Below, piece by piece: positions 1 to 12,058 of a DNA stretch of 64,000 nucleotides (within the stretch, counting starts at the first letter, position 1; the number at the start of each line of letters is the position of its first letter). Location of the stretch: positions 1,054,001 to 1,118,000 of the forward strand of contig NC_063013.1 in NCBI RefSeq assembly GCF_020509005.1. The letters are read 5' to 3'. The notes under the pieces were generated by a model. That model was given only the letters and a program-made list of their open reading frames with translations, did not search any database and was not told the DNA's origin. Source of the DNA: Fulvia fulva (Eukaryota > Ascomycota > Dothideomycetes > Mycosphaerellales > Mycosphaerellaceae). Made by a program: the position numbers and the translations under genes.

Positions 1-3000
1 AGGAAGACTAGGCCGAAGTTACGAAGCTATCGAATAAGGAGCTCGCCTAACGAAATAACTAACTAGGCGTAGTCGTAGTGGACTAATAGTCTAACAGTAC
101 TCTATAGATCTATACTAGCTCTACTACTACTAGGAGGTACCTAGAGGTATAGCTATAGTAGGTATCTAAGGTTACGGCATTAGCGAAGGTCTTAACGAAG
201 TAATTTACGATCCTAGTCTACGATATGCCGAAGGAGTTTGACCTAACTAACTAGGGTCACCTACGCGCTCTCTAAGAGGACAACCCGGTCACTCTTAACT
301 CTCTAATCTAGAAGGCGACTTAGCTCTATAGGAAATGGCTAGAAGGCAAGAAGGCCTCGGCGCTAATAGTATAGCTATAAGACGCGAAAGCGGCGGATCT
401 AGCGATAGAACAAGGCCTAGTCTAGTAATATAGCCTTAAGACAGTAGAAAAGCACTCCTTATCCTTTCGTGTCCTCTAATGCTTCAAATGCTAACAGGAT
501 AGACACTAAACCTATACGTATATAAACAAGTAGGCCTACTCGAACTATATAGGAGACTATATATCTAGGGACTATATACCGACTACGAGACGGTACGCGA
601 ACTGTCCGGGGTACTACCTATCGTATAGTACGGAATGCCTATAGCGGAAACTAGCGAAAAACAAGGCAAGTATAAACAGAACCGTCGCCCTAAGATTCTA
701 CGGCGACCGTAAGGCTAGCCTATACCGGAACTAACTAGCGGCGGTCGGGTATAAGCGCCCTAGGGCCGAGAACGATATAAAGGATACGTAACCTAGGGCG
801 TACGGGAGGCTACGTGCTCTACTAGCTACGGCGAGGGAATCTAACTAGGCCCGGCTCCCCTTTAGTATATAGCCGATAGGCGTAGACTAGGACGTATAGG
901 GTAGTAGGACATAGGACGATATAGAGGAAATGATTGTCGATACCGATAACTAGCCTCGATACGCTTAGTATTATCCGGTATAACGTTAACTATAGCAAGG
1001 ATATAGTCTAGAACCATTTCCTATACGAGGCGGACCCGCGCGTCTACTACGTTCTTATAATCTAGGAGCTATAGATTAACCCGTACTATAAGAGACTAAC
1101 GACCTATAAGTCACTAGGCTATACGACATACCTACGAGGCGACGGTAGACCCCGTACGTACTTCTATATTAGTAAGGACATACTAGAATCCGACTGGGAG
1201 GTAGTATACTATATAGACGAAGAAGGCGGGGGCGATATTACCTCCCTCTACGTAGGTAGTACCTAGATACACAACCTATATATATAACCGCTAGCCTCGA
1301 GGTCTAGCCGCGACCTAGGGGTCTATAGACACCTAGATAGTACGCTTAAGAGACAAGGGTACTACATCGTAGTAGGAGACTTTAATATATACTACCCTTC
1401 CTAGGAAAGCCTTATATAGCCGTACCCTATAGCCGACGAAGTACTCCACTTGATAGCGAGTAACGTAATTGCCCTTAATACCCCGAAGGACCTAGGCACC
1501 TAGAAGAGAGGGGGACTCTAAGGTACGATCGACCTCTCCTAGATCTTAGATAGCCACTACTACACGGTAACCTACTATAGGATCGAATATGAACTCGAGG
1601 CGTCGTTAGACTATATACTCGTTAGGACCTCTATTACGACATAGATATAACGTATACTAGCGAGAACCCCTAAGCTAAACTAGGGAAAGGCCTACTAGGC
1701 CAACATCTAGGCGTACCTCGATAACTCTAAGAGGCTAGTCTAGATCGCGTAGTAGTAATATAATAGTAAAGACGAGATAGACGAAGTAGTCTAGGGGTTA
1801 ATAGACGAAATAAGAAAAGCGACCTTACTTCACGTTCCGCTTACCTAACTAACGACATAGTCTAAACTATACTAGACGCCGGAGTGTACTACGGTAGTAA
1901 GAGAAGCAAGGAGAGCCCGCCGGGTATAGACGAGCAGCTATAGCGAGGAGGCCTAGAACGTATATAGGGAGGCATGCTAATAGAAGAAAGCTATAATACG
2001 AAGGGAGAAAGTAGTCGGCTAGAGAGCTATACTAGAAGAAATCGCCGGCAAGCTAGAGAGGATATAGAAGCTAGCGAAATGGGCCCGACAGGACCCTATA
2101 TAGGGCCCCTCCTTCTCTATCCTAGCGCTATAATCGCCTAGTGGCCCGGTTAGCGACCCCGAGGCTAAGGCGCGTCTACTAGCTAGTAAGTTCTTCCCGC
2201 CCCTAGTCGAGGCTAATCTAAGCGACATAAACAGCTCTACTCCTCTAGCCCCTAGTATCGCGGTCTAATAGGAGGTGTCCGAGGGAGAAGTTGCCGCTAT
2301 ACTAAGGAAGTTACCGGCGAAGAAAGCCCCGGGGCCGGATAGGATCCTAAACGAGCTACTAAAGAAGTGTAGAGATCAACTAGCCCTAGTAGTTATAGCG
2401 ATCTTTAACGCCTACCTATAGACCGGGTACCACCCGATAGCTTTTAAACAATCGACGATAGTAGTCCTACGTAAGCCGTAGAAGGAAGACTATACGTAGG
2501 TGAAGTCGTACCGCCTAATTACGCTCCTTAACACTCTTAGGAAGGCGCTTAAGAAGCTAGTTATAACGAGACTCTCCGAGGCGGTAGAGGAACACTCCCT
2601 ACTCCCGGACACCTAGATAGGTACGCGCCTATAGCGATCGACGCTATCCGCGATAGAACTTATCACCTCTTAGGTAAAGGCTATCTAGTATAAGAATAGG
2701 GACAAGGTGGCTTCCTTACTTAGCCTAGACATATCGGGAGCCTTCGACTACGTGTTATACCCGCGGCTACTCTATATCCTAAGGTCGAAGGGACTCCCTA
2801 AGTGGCTTGTTAACTTCGTACGGCCCTACCTCCAAAACCGTAGTACGTCGATCCTAGTCGGCTAGTATAGAAGCCTATTTCAAGTAGTCTATACTAGAAT
2901 CCCGTAAGGCTTAACGCTAGTACCTATCCTGTTCCTCTTCTTTATAGCGACGCTACTCCTAGCCCTAGAATCCTAGAACACCGCTACGAGCGGCTTCGTA

Positions 3001-4428
3001 GACGACATAAACATCCTAGCGTAGTCTTCCTCGACTAAGGAGAACTATAGGCTACTAGAAGAGAAGCACAAGATCTACGAGGACTAGGCTAGGAGGCACG
3101 GGGCTCGGTTTGCCCTAGAAAAGTACAATCTAATACACTTTACGCGCCGGCCACGGTTCTATAATATATAAGCTTCTATCTAGATATAGGGGTATACGAC
3201 TAACCCGGCAAATTAGCTTAGGATCCTCGGACTATAGGTAGACCCGGCGCTACGGTAGAGGAAGCACGTATAGGCAATATTACGGAAAGCTAAACAGAAT
3301 ATAGTATTATACTAGAGGCTCACTACGTCTATATAGGGGGCGGACTTCCGGTAGTTACGACTTCTATATACGGCTATTATACCGCTAGTCCTTACCTATA
3401 GTAGCCAAATGTAGTCCTTAGGCGAGAGGGCCTACCTATTAAAGGGACTCGTTACGCCGCTAGCGAAGATCTAAAACTAATGCCTAAGGAAGGTCACCGG
3501 GGTATATAAGTCGATACTAACGAGGATACTTAAGTACGAGACCGCTATACCGCCGATCGACCTATATATCTAGGGACTACGGACCTCCTACTTAGGTAAG
3601 TCGGCACAGTACCTAGTATAGAAGGTTATCGCTAGTATAGTCGTAAGGGCCCGCGAATTAGTACTAGCGTATAGGGGCATTCGACCCGGAAACGAGCCGA
3701 ACTACCGGGTAAGGGACGAATAGCTAGTAATATAATAGGAAGGTAAGAAATCGTTTGTAGAGTAACTATAGAAAGAGAGGTGGAACAACTAGGTTATAGG
3801 GTATAGTAGACGCCCTTAGCTAGCGGGACAACCTAAGGAATAGTTAGCTACAAAATCCGCGGTTAAGCACCCCCTAAAGCTTATCTACTACCGCCTTACG
3901 AGGGTATAGAGTAGCATAGCAACCTAACTACGAAGCGAACACATCGGCCTCTAGGGGTACCTATTATAGAGGAAGGTTCTAGGATACACGAATACTAGCT
4001 ACCCCTACGGCTATCGCTCCTAGAACGTACGGCACGTACTCCTCGTCTATCCGAGGTGGTCGCTAGGAAGGGGGGAGTAGATAGTAAAGGCGAGGAACCG
4101 GACGATTAGGGCACTTCTTAATAACGCTAAGGACCTACGGCGTATTACAAACTAGATACTAGAGAAGGGCTAGCTAGAACAGTACCGCCTAGTAGGAGCA
4201 GTATAGGAAGAGAGGACACGACGTAGCGCGACGAGACCGGCTAGGAGCGGGGGCTAACGGGGTAGTAATATAGACTACGTGCGTTCAGAGGGAAAGCTAA
4301 ACTAGATAAGGAGTAGTCGGGGGCGGGAAGGGTTTTCACCTATTCGGGTTTCCCTTTATATATAACAATAGATATATACCTATATAGGCCGGATAGGGTC
4401 CTAGAACAGGGGAATGACAAATCTATCT
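1..4428 (+). mobile_element. RIP-degraded LINE retrotransposon (Tad-like), copy 1, 5' end outside window
   Basis: This is a non-LTR retrotransposon read left to right that enters from beyond the window edge. Recoding TAG/TAA as Q or W gives a gag-like CCHC knuckle near 481, an AP-endonuclease domain near 1050-1640 (GDFN at 1376-1387), a reverse transcriptase near 2280-3200 (FVDD at 2995-3006) and a C-terminal domain with a CG..HVL..P-type motif near 3990-4060. It ends in an ATCT-repeat tail at about 4410-4428. The second copy at 24975-28741 matches it from 1740 onwards. Stop codons are scattered throughout, so it is inactive. Assignment to the Tad clade is inferred from domain order and the C-terminal motif, not from a phylogeny. 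Confidence 0.85.
1048..4256 (+). pseudogene. LINE ORF2 relic: AP endonuclease plus reverse transcriptase
   Basis: This is the former pol of the LINE. The N-terminal part reads as an apurinic endonuclease, with a QE-L-QIN motif near 1070 (LIQEPWIN in intact relatives), GDFN at 1376-1387 and GTIDL near 1530. The endonuclease nicks target DNA in this class. The middle part is a reverse transcriptase: a PGPD block near 2330, SxLFxDISGAFD-like residues near 2720-2750 and the catalytic FVDD at 2995-3006. The last 800 bases keep the arginine-rich tail typical of fungal LINEs. Dozens of in-frame TAG codons sit where Q or W is expected, which fits RIP at CpA on both strands. No functional protein can be made. 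Confidence 0.8.
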
Positions 4429-4440
4429 ATCTATCTATAT

Positions 4441-5493
4441 AACTACTATTATAGCGAATATTATCTTTAAATAAGGCTAAACTGACCTTAGCTATCTAGG
4501 CTACGAAACGCGACGCGACAATTACGAATCAACTTGCTATAAAGGTATACGACGCGTCTCGAACTATACTAGGGTATTGATTGAATAGACGACCTCCTCG
4601 GGGTAACTACGAGTATAATTCAAAGAAGCTTATAGAGCTAGAAGATAGGGTAATACTTAAGTATATACTCGAGCTAGATCTTAGAGGTTTCCCGCTATTA
4701 AAGGCTAGTATATAAGTAATAGCCGATTTTATTACTATAAGAGAAGGGGCTTAAGACCGCTAGTCTGAATTAGATAGACAGGTTTATTAGGCGGTATAAT
4801 AAGCTAAAGGTTTGTATAATACGTAGATACGATCGTTAGCGAGCCCTAATAGAAGATCTAGACGTTATAAAGAAGTAGTTCTTACTTATACGTAATATAA
4901 AGGAGAAGTATAGCATTCTTAACTAGGATACCTATAACTTCGACGAGATAGGGTTTATAATAGGTATTATTACGTCTTAGAGCGTCGTTACGGGTTTAGA
5001 AAGGCGTAGTAGAAAGAGGAAAGTCGTTTAATAGGGTAATAGAGAGGGAGTAGAGAGATAGCGTATTAGATAACTCTTATATAAAGCGAGATTAGTAAGC
5101 TACGTAAGTCTAACGAGGCCCTTATATACCGGAAAGTACGAAAGTGTAAGTATATTTAGTCTAGAGGGTCTCTAACCTTCGATAAGGCGTCGTAATTAAT
5201 ACCTCTAGAGGATACTACGAGGTAGGAAGTGAGTAGAGAGTCGCTAGATAGTGTTCGGCTAGTACTAAGGCTACGACGCTATAAGTAAAATAGCGAGTCG
5301 GGCTATAACGTACGTACCTATTAAGTAGACTCGCTAGATAGCGAAGAATCTGAAGAGGAATTGTCCCCTAGTAATGATTCTATAGGATGTCGTCGTATTA
5401 GGATACCGTCGCAATCAAAGTGGAAGTGGTACAGTTCTTGGCAAAAGTGCCCCGCTCGGTAGTATAGCCCGCTCGGTAGTGAAGCACGTTATA
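4441..5493 (+). mobile_element. Internally deleted Fot1/pogo-like DNA transposon, copy 1, left end missing
   Basis: The sequence is colinear with the complete copy at 23412-24552 from just inside the left inverted repeat. Recoded, it shows the N-terminal helix-turn-helix of a Fot1-type transposase (RRPPRGDYE near 4585), the first catalytic aspartate block (NFDE-GFIIG near 4936-4966) and then jumps, in another frame, to the C-terminal tail of the family (SEISKLRKSNEAL near 5090 and a degenerate SESG-NVRT knuckle near 5295). The rest of the DDE domain is absent. The right inverted repeat is at about 5421-5493. The left inverted repeat is not in the window; the LINE tail abuts the element, so the LINE probably inserted into it. 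Confidence 0.75.
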
Positions 5494-6364
5494 TCTTACT
5501 ATAAAAGATGCTATTATATAAGTCGCTTACTGGAGCGGGTCTATCTCGGAGAGATATTGCGTGCGAGGACCTATTATCGCAGCGATAATGCGCGCGAATA
5601 TCGATTATTGCATAACTCGCATTCTCGCAAGGCAAAACCCTGGTCTCAATCGCGCGCGCTCAGAACCCGGAACCCGAAACCCGAAACCCGTTCTCAGAAT
5701 CCAGGCTGTCGGAATCCAGCAGGATGTCGGAAAGCTGGAGCCTTGAACGTGACCAATCGGACAGTCGTTACTCCGTACAGATCCGGGAGCCTGACGGACC
5801 GGAATCTTGCACAACTCGCATTCTAGTGGGTGATGCGTAGCAGGGCGCGCCCGCGAGTCGAGGGCAGTTCGTCCGCTCTGCCGTACCCAAGCATTGGACC
5901 GCACGACTAGTACTACGGTGGGTGACCACGTGGGAATCCCGTGTGTCGTATGTTTTTGTCACTCTTTTGCAGGTGAGAAATCTCTGCTAGCGCGGATCCG
6001 TGCTCATCGAAGTGAAATTCGGGCTGTCAAGCTTCCCGGGCCCGCGTCAGAAGCCGGCCCGAGATGGCTTCCTCCCTCACAGAACGGTACCCCGACGCAG
6101 CGATTGCTAGAAACGTCGAAGCGGAAGCGTCGCACCCGCGCACATTTCTACGATACTACTTGGGTCGCCGGTGCTCGGAGTTGTTTTGTAGAGGCTGTAA
6201 TCGCTCTACCTGTACTGGCGAAGCAAGCGAGTACTCAACACCGCAACACCGCAACACCGCCTCGCACGAGCGGCCAGCGAGGCGTCTGAACCGGAGATAG
6301 TTCACAGGAGTCTTCATAAGTCAGCGAATGCTGCAGCTCTCCTCGATGGCAGCTACACTTCAAA
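5494..6364. other. Transition from transposon to gene island, no recognisable gene
   Basis: Base composition changes from the TA-rich, CA-poor repeat to ordinary sequence within about 100 bases of the transposon end. A short ACCCGAA-type tandem lies at 5664-5690 and a CAACACCG repeat near 6237-6260. Several short open frames exist (for example 5894-6289, plus) but none has recognisable motifs. The interval probably contains the former promoter of the F-box pseudogene that follows. Confidence 0.5.
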
Positions 6365-8373
6365 ATGCGGTCGCTTGACCTGCCGTCTGATATTGTATTC
6401 CTCATCTGTGACTGTCTGGGCAATGCAGACTCTGTCAGCATCGGTGCATTCCAACTGGTCTGCCGCAGATGGGCCTACATATCGTCGGTATACTCGTATC
6501 GGAGCATGGGCTTTACTGTCACAGGAAAAATCGATCTTGAACAAGATGTGAAAGCTTGTCTACTGGCAGTGGAGAGGACCAATAGCTACAAGTATATTCG
6601 CCGTCTGGAGATTGCCGGACCAGGACCCTACGCAATTCCACAGTCAGAACCGAATTCAAAGTCGGGTTGGCGTAAAGCACCGTGTAAGGCCTTTGGCGAG
6701 AGTCTGTACGAGATCCATGGCGCCAATGCAGTGTCCAAGCTAGAAGACAGACTGGGCAAGGTGGCAAGGTGGGAAGATGTCCCTGAAACATCCTGGCAGC
6801 CTCTTGTGCAATTCATCCGCCAGCTCCCAGCGTTGACCGACGTTGTATGGAATTGTAAGCAGAAGGTGCCTCCATGCCTCTTAGAAGCGCTCCAGGAGAG
6901 TGCTTCCAGATGTCGATTATGGGTCAATACCTTCGGCTTTTCCAAACTGCACGAATCAACGCTGAGTGTGGCCGAGAAAGCACTGCTCAGCTCACCATGT
7001 CTCCATGCCCTCCGTCTTCAATCTATCATCGCATGGCCTTCACGCGAGGGGAACAGCATCCAATCGGGCTACGACGAGGACGCTCTTCGTCGAGTTGTCG
7101 CAGAAATGGTGCCCAGCCTGAAGAGAGTGATAGTCGGAATAGCTCCGCCCTCTGCCGTGATGGGCAGCAATCCGAAGGCACCTTGGGAGGGTTTCGCGTC
7201 CAATATCCAGCGACAGTTTGTGGTGCGCGGGCGACTGCAATCTTTATCTCTGAGAGACAATACTGCAACTACGGCGGCCACGATGGACGAATGGTCACTG
7301 CTACGGACTTGACGGTCCTAAAGGCGCTCACATTGCCGGCAAACTGTCCCGCCAATCTGTAAGAGGGGCTTAGCGCAACTCACTTCGCCAACTTGCGCTC
7401 GCTCGCAGTAGTGATCAATTATCAGGTTAGGGCAAACGATGAGCTCGTGGTGGCAGCACAACGATCTCTACAAAGCATCCGACCTCTCGAGATGCTTCGT
7501 CTTGAACGGCAACTCCATCGTCTCGACTTGATACGAGTCCTAAAGCATCACGGGCTGTCTTTGAGAAGATTGTGGCTCTTGCAATCCACGACTGAAGATG
7601 AAAAGCCTCGGTCATAGAAAGACCGCTACATGACATCGGATCTAGTGCCACAGCTGAGAGACCTGTGTCCGCTGTTGGAGAAGTTGGCAGTTCCTGTCCG
7701 CCGTTCAAGTGGCAACAGAGTCGAAGTTGAGGCCTATAGGGCGCTCGGATCACTTCCAAGATTGCAAGATCTACAATTGACACTCGACTGTTCGGATGAC
7801 TCGGTGCTATAGGCCATCGAAGATCCGGATGACGACGGCATGGGTGACTGGCCAGAACCGCCCACTGATGAGACGTTTGACGACTTCGAGAGCGACTGGT
7901 TTCCAGAGAATTTCTATGGCAGTGATGGCCCGAAAGTCCGAAACGGCTATGTTCAGAACGCGTTTGCGAATTGTGCTATTGATGAAGACCTTGCTCGCGC
8001 GATATTTGAAGCCGTCGCCGCTGCTAAGGGTACGGATGGCCTCTCGCTGGGACGCATGACCATAACCACAAGAGGCGGTGCTGACTTTAGTCTGCTTGCT
8101 CAAGTGCCCGAAGACGTGCGACATGTTATAAAAGTCCTTAGCCGCGACTGGAAATTGACCCGGTGTCTGAGAGATGACAGGAGGGAGCAGATATCCGTGG
8201 AGGATGTTAGCGAGAAGAGAGGCTCTGTGCCTCGTGGTGATGAGAATGTGGCTATTAGTGAGGGTGTCTTGGAGGTTCTACGGCGCATTTGGCCTGAAAT
8301 GAAAGACGTAAGGAACGTCGATCATTTGAAACGAGCGAGCATTCCGCTACAGACTGTGGACCTGCCCGAATGA
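6365..8373 (+). pseudogene. F-box protein pseudogene (one frameshift, three nonsense codons)
   Basis: The frame opens at ATG 6365 with an F-box-like start: LPSDIVFLICDCL, then LVCRRW around residue 35. F-box proteins normally recruit substrates to SCF ubiquitin ligases through Skp1. The first segment (315 codons) ends at TGA 7310-7312. A one-base shift around 7300 restores a second frame that stays coherent to TGA 8373 except for TAA 7360-7362, TAG 7615-7617 and TAG 7810-7812. The restored reading is about 669 residues with leucine-rich spacing (LRSLAV, LEKLAV, LPRLQDLQL) and an acidic stretch near 7830-7910. All three in-frame stops are explained by C-to-T at CpA, or G-to-A at TpG for a TGG. 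An intron cannot explain them all. An undetected splice pattern is the alternative. Confidence 0.65.
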
Positions 8374-9703
8374 GCCACGTGAACCTTCGACACTCTAATG
8401 CCTCTACTAGAACCGAAATCAAGAATCGGGTATAAGTATTGCAGCAGTCTCCCAGTCGTAGTACTTCTTCAACACCCCAAACCTTGCCAGCAATCCTGAT
8501 CTGCAAACAGAAGGACGCCGATTTGAGCATCAATAATCTCACATACCTTCATCGACAACATCTATCGACTTTCGGAACACAACATACCCCAGGCAATACA
8601 GAGCGGCTCTTGAAGATCATGCGAAGTGCCAGGATCCAACGTCTTAATTGGAACAAACAATGGCGTGTCGGACCTTACGAGGAGTTCGCCGCTCTGCGCC
8701 AAAAGTGGTGTCATGACAAGGAGCGGTTTCCCGCGCGGACTTGTGATGGCCGCTCCATTCACAGCCCCGCAACGCACGCGCCATTCACAAGCTGAAAAGG
8801 TTCTCCCGTTGATGAAGCGATAGTAATGAATGCATCCTGACTCACTATATTACAGTTCCTGGGTGCGAAACGCAGGAGAATCACGGCGCTCGCCATTGCC
8901 TCCCTAGCAGGGGCACTTGCCAACACCACCACTGGGGGATCGGTTCTAGCTGCTCATTCTTGGACTCCGATCGATGTAACGGCATACCAAGCATAGAGCT
9001 GCGAGTCCACCAGGCAATGCTACACGGCGACATACCAAATTAGCCCAGAGCTGTGCAGATCGTAGGATTCGTGGCACGGATAATGCGCCTGCCCATCCTC
9101 GACTTAACACAGAAAGAACACACCTTTGCACTCCGTTGCAGAGGATTGGCGAAGTGCAATTAAAGATGCATATAAGCTACTAAGGAAGGGAATAGCCCGA
9201 AGCGGCAGGAAGCGCCACAAGATGCAACTCGACAGGTTCCGGACCAAGTGATGTTGTGGGGTCCTGCACATCGCTATGTACCCGAGCTATACTCCCTGTT
9301 TATACTGCGAATGTTAACGAGTATTGGAGCGCTCGAGTGCTGCAGCTTGTGTCGGTAGCAGATCGGAGAACATCCAGAGCTAAACGAGCTGGGGAGGGCC
9401 AAGTAACCCACTGGCTACGTTGCCGTACGGATGGCTACACGGGCCGTGAACCCGTATGAATCTACCACTTGCTAGACTCCACAAGCAAGCAGTGATGCTA
9501 CTACACATCCTTAGAATCGGCAAAGCCTGTTGCCGATGCACTGTCGAAGGTTGGACAGTGAGCTGGGAATCCTCCTCGCCACGACTGTCACGGAGAGGAG
9601 TGATCCGTAGAAGTCACAGGGTATCATGTTGCGGATTGGCAATCTCACTCGAAATGATGCTAGTGTTTGGAGCGCGCGTTCGCCTTTCCCAGGCCTACAA
9701 GGT
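8374..9703. other. Intergenic, no supported gene
   Basis: This interval lies between the F-box pseudogene and the GH5 promoter. Open frames up to 118 codons occur (8439-8795 plus; 8255-8542 minus), but they overlap one another, lack domains and show no splice-joined extension that I can support. The last few hundred bases are presumably upstream regulatory DNA of the glucanase gene. Confidence 0.5.
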
Positions 9704-9710
9704 TATAAAA
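9704..9710 (+). promoter_or_regulatory. TATA box of the GH5 gene
   Basis: TATAAAA lies 97 bases upstream of the glucanase ATG, inside GGTTATAAAAGG. This is a good match to the consensus at a plausible distance for a fungal promoter. The transcription start is not determined. Confidence 0.55.
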
Positions 9711-9806
9711 GGCCAGGCTTGATGTCTTTCTTGCCGTGAGAGGAACAAAAGTAGCATCGTTCTCACGCCTCTGTTCAAAACACTTTGTACTACGAAACTC
9801 CAGACC

Positions 9807-11038
9807 ATGATGTTATCACTTTATTTCGTGGCCCTTCTGAGCGTCCTGGGACTTGCCATTGGCTCCCCAGTCGCTGATAAAAGAGCACGGAAACTGGAGT
9901 TTATGGGAGTCAATCTGGCTGGCCCCGAGTTCGGTGCAGCGAATTCTGGTCTATACAACAGAGACTACATCTGGCCGGACCTATCCACACTCCAGGAGTT
10001 CGTCAATCAAGGCTTCAACATATTTCGGATCAACATCATGATGGAGAGGCTCACTCCCGGCTCGCTAACGGCCAGCTTTGACAACTACTACTTGAGCAAT
10101 CTGACGCAGACTGTCAATGCCATCACGGCGACGGGAGCATATGCCATGATCAATCCGCACAATTATGGACGCTTCAATGGCCAGACCATCAGCTCGCCAT
10201 CCGACTTTGGAACGTGGTGGAAGAATGTTGCTGCCCAGTACAAGAACAATGACAAGGTGATCTTCGACACTAATAACGAGTATGTCTATCTTGCGTCCTG
10301 ATCAGACCTGGCTTGACGCTGATTCTGTTTTCAGATTCTGGGGCATGAGCGGACGGGTTGTGGCCGACCTGAACCAGGCCGCGATCAATGGCATCCGAGT
10401 GGGTCCTCTCGTCGTTCGATCGAACGTCGATACTAATAAGTTCCCCGTGTAGGCCGCTGGAGCGACCTCTCAGACCATCAATGTCGAAGGTAACGCATGG
10501 ACTGGTGCTTGGTGAGAAGATACGACAGAAAACTCGCATTATCACAGCACTGACTACGTTGTGCAGGAGCTGGACTACATTCCCTGGCACAGACGGTTTG
10601 ACCAATGCCGACAGCATGGGCAACCTGACGGACCCCCAAAACAAGATCGTCTATCAGATGCATCAGTACCTAGACACGGACGGCAGCGGCACTTCGCCAA
10701 ACTGTGTCAACAGCACCATTGGCAGCACAAGGCTTGTGGTAGCGACCAACTGGCTACGGTCCAATGATAAGAAGGCAATGCTTGGAGAGTTTGCTGGCGG
10801 TGTCAACAACGTCTGCCAGACCGCCGTAGCGGACATGCTGGCGTACATGGCCAAGAACTCGGACGTCTGGACGGGTGCAATCTGGTAGGCCTGTCAGACT
10901 TGATCGTGATGCTACATCGCTGATTATGAGTGTAGGTGGTCTGCTGGACCGTGGTGGGGAGACTACATGTATTCTCTTGAGCCGAAAACTGGCGTGGCAT
11001 ACAACGCCTACATGCCAATCCTGAAAGCTGCTGCATAG
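9807..11038 (+). CDS. Secreted GH5 endo-beta-1,4-glucanase (cellulase), five exons
   Basis: The product is a glycoside hydrolase family 5 endoglucanase, expected to cleave internal beta-1,4-glucan bonds outside the cell. Introns with GT-AG borders fit at 10280-10334 (donor GTATGT), 10399-10452 (branch-like ACTAATA), 10512-10566 and 10885-10935. The joined reading is 338 residues with no stop. Residues 1 to about 19 are a hydrophobic signal peptide, followed by a Kex2-like KR at 25-26. Family motifs are GVNLAG near residue 35, [10 protein letters not shown], the acid/base Glu158 in NNEFWG (its codon is split by intron 1) and the nucleophile Glu273 in LGEFAGG. There is no cellulose-binding module, so it is a single-domain enzyme. 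A TATA box lies 97 bases upstream. The catalytic residues are intact and it is probably functional. Confidence 0.92.
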
Positions 11039-12058
11039 ACTCTCGAGCGACACAAACCATGGCTATAACTATGACGGAAACTCAGTGTACCGACAGCATT
11101 GAGTGGTTGGCTTTCATTTGATTCAATTGGTGAGGGCAGTGAGTACTGGCGACGGAGCAGCTTTGCAAAGCCATTTATTTGCATGGCGTTCTTCAGACCG
11201 CCAGGACGATTCGAGCAGGGCATTTACATCGTACACGATTTTTCTCCTTTGTAATGCGTGGAGCCGAGCACGCTAGCTGGTGTATAGACCATCAAGCCGA
11301 TTTCTGTTGGTCAGTATACACGACTACCAACGCCTCTGTTGTCTCGTATTGCGCGAACTTGTCGGTAGTAATTTCCAGCCAAGACGGCAGAGATAGCTCA
11401 TGTTCTTCCGGCCTTCTTCTCGATGCCGCATAGCATGATGATCTTTCTCACATACGCCATAAAATCAAGTCGCTTTCGACGAATCACCAAGCCGTGCCCG
11501 TGAGTCACGGTCTCCAAGCTTCACAGGCGTTGTCAAAAGTGCTTGTCAGCTCGTGCTGAGTGCTAGAGAAGCTATTTCCAGAGGGTGAGACAATCTACTG
11601 AAGGTCTTGGGCGTCGCCTGACAGGATGCAGTACTGTGACTTTGCGCGACTTGCAGAGGGACCACAGGGCAAACCAAAGTCCTCCGTGCCATAGGAGCAA
11701 AGCTATCTTCTATGGTTCATCTAGCCAATTGTGGAAGCGTATCTTTCTCCTTCGAGGCTGAGACTCGCAGCGCCCATCAGACTGCTCAATTGACATTCCT
11801 TCTCGATGTACTTGAACAGGGACTTTGCAGTAGGCAGTAGTCTTGAGACCAGAACGGACCATCAGGCACACTCTTCCGTACCTTGGCGCAAGTAGTGTGA
11901 GAAGAGCATAAATAGGAAGACAAAACAGCACAATACAGAAGGTGTGTAAGAGGCGTGAGGTCGTATAACCACCAGGAGATGTGCCTACTGCTCGTTGACG
12001 GTCCTGTGGTCATAGAAAGCCGGAATGCGAGGTTCACTTGAACAGAGCGCTGCAGAGA
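11039..12058. other. Intergenic, no supported gene
   Basis: The interval holds the 3' flank of the glucanase gene and about 1 kb of sequence of normal composition. Short open frames (for example 11179-11433 plus and 11786-12037 minus) have no recognisable domains or supporting context. I see no tRNA or repeat here. Confidence 0.5.

Noticed and set aside
1..5400. Recoded stop codons (TAG and TAA read as glutamine) suggesting a non-standard genetic code
   Set aside because: Genes in the island use normal codons, TAG/TAA occur only in repeat DNA, and many map to TGG as well as CAG/CAA. RIP explains all of it.
5664..5690. ACCCGAA tandem units resembling a telomere-type repeat
   Set aside because: There are only about three units, the unit is not the fungal TTAGGG, and the block is internal beside genes.
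5894..6289. 131-codon frame upstream of the F-box pseudogene
   Set aside because: No domain, signal peptide or splice context, and it ends before the F-box ATG. It is probably chance in GC-rich sequence.
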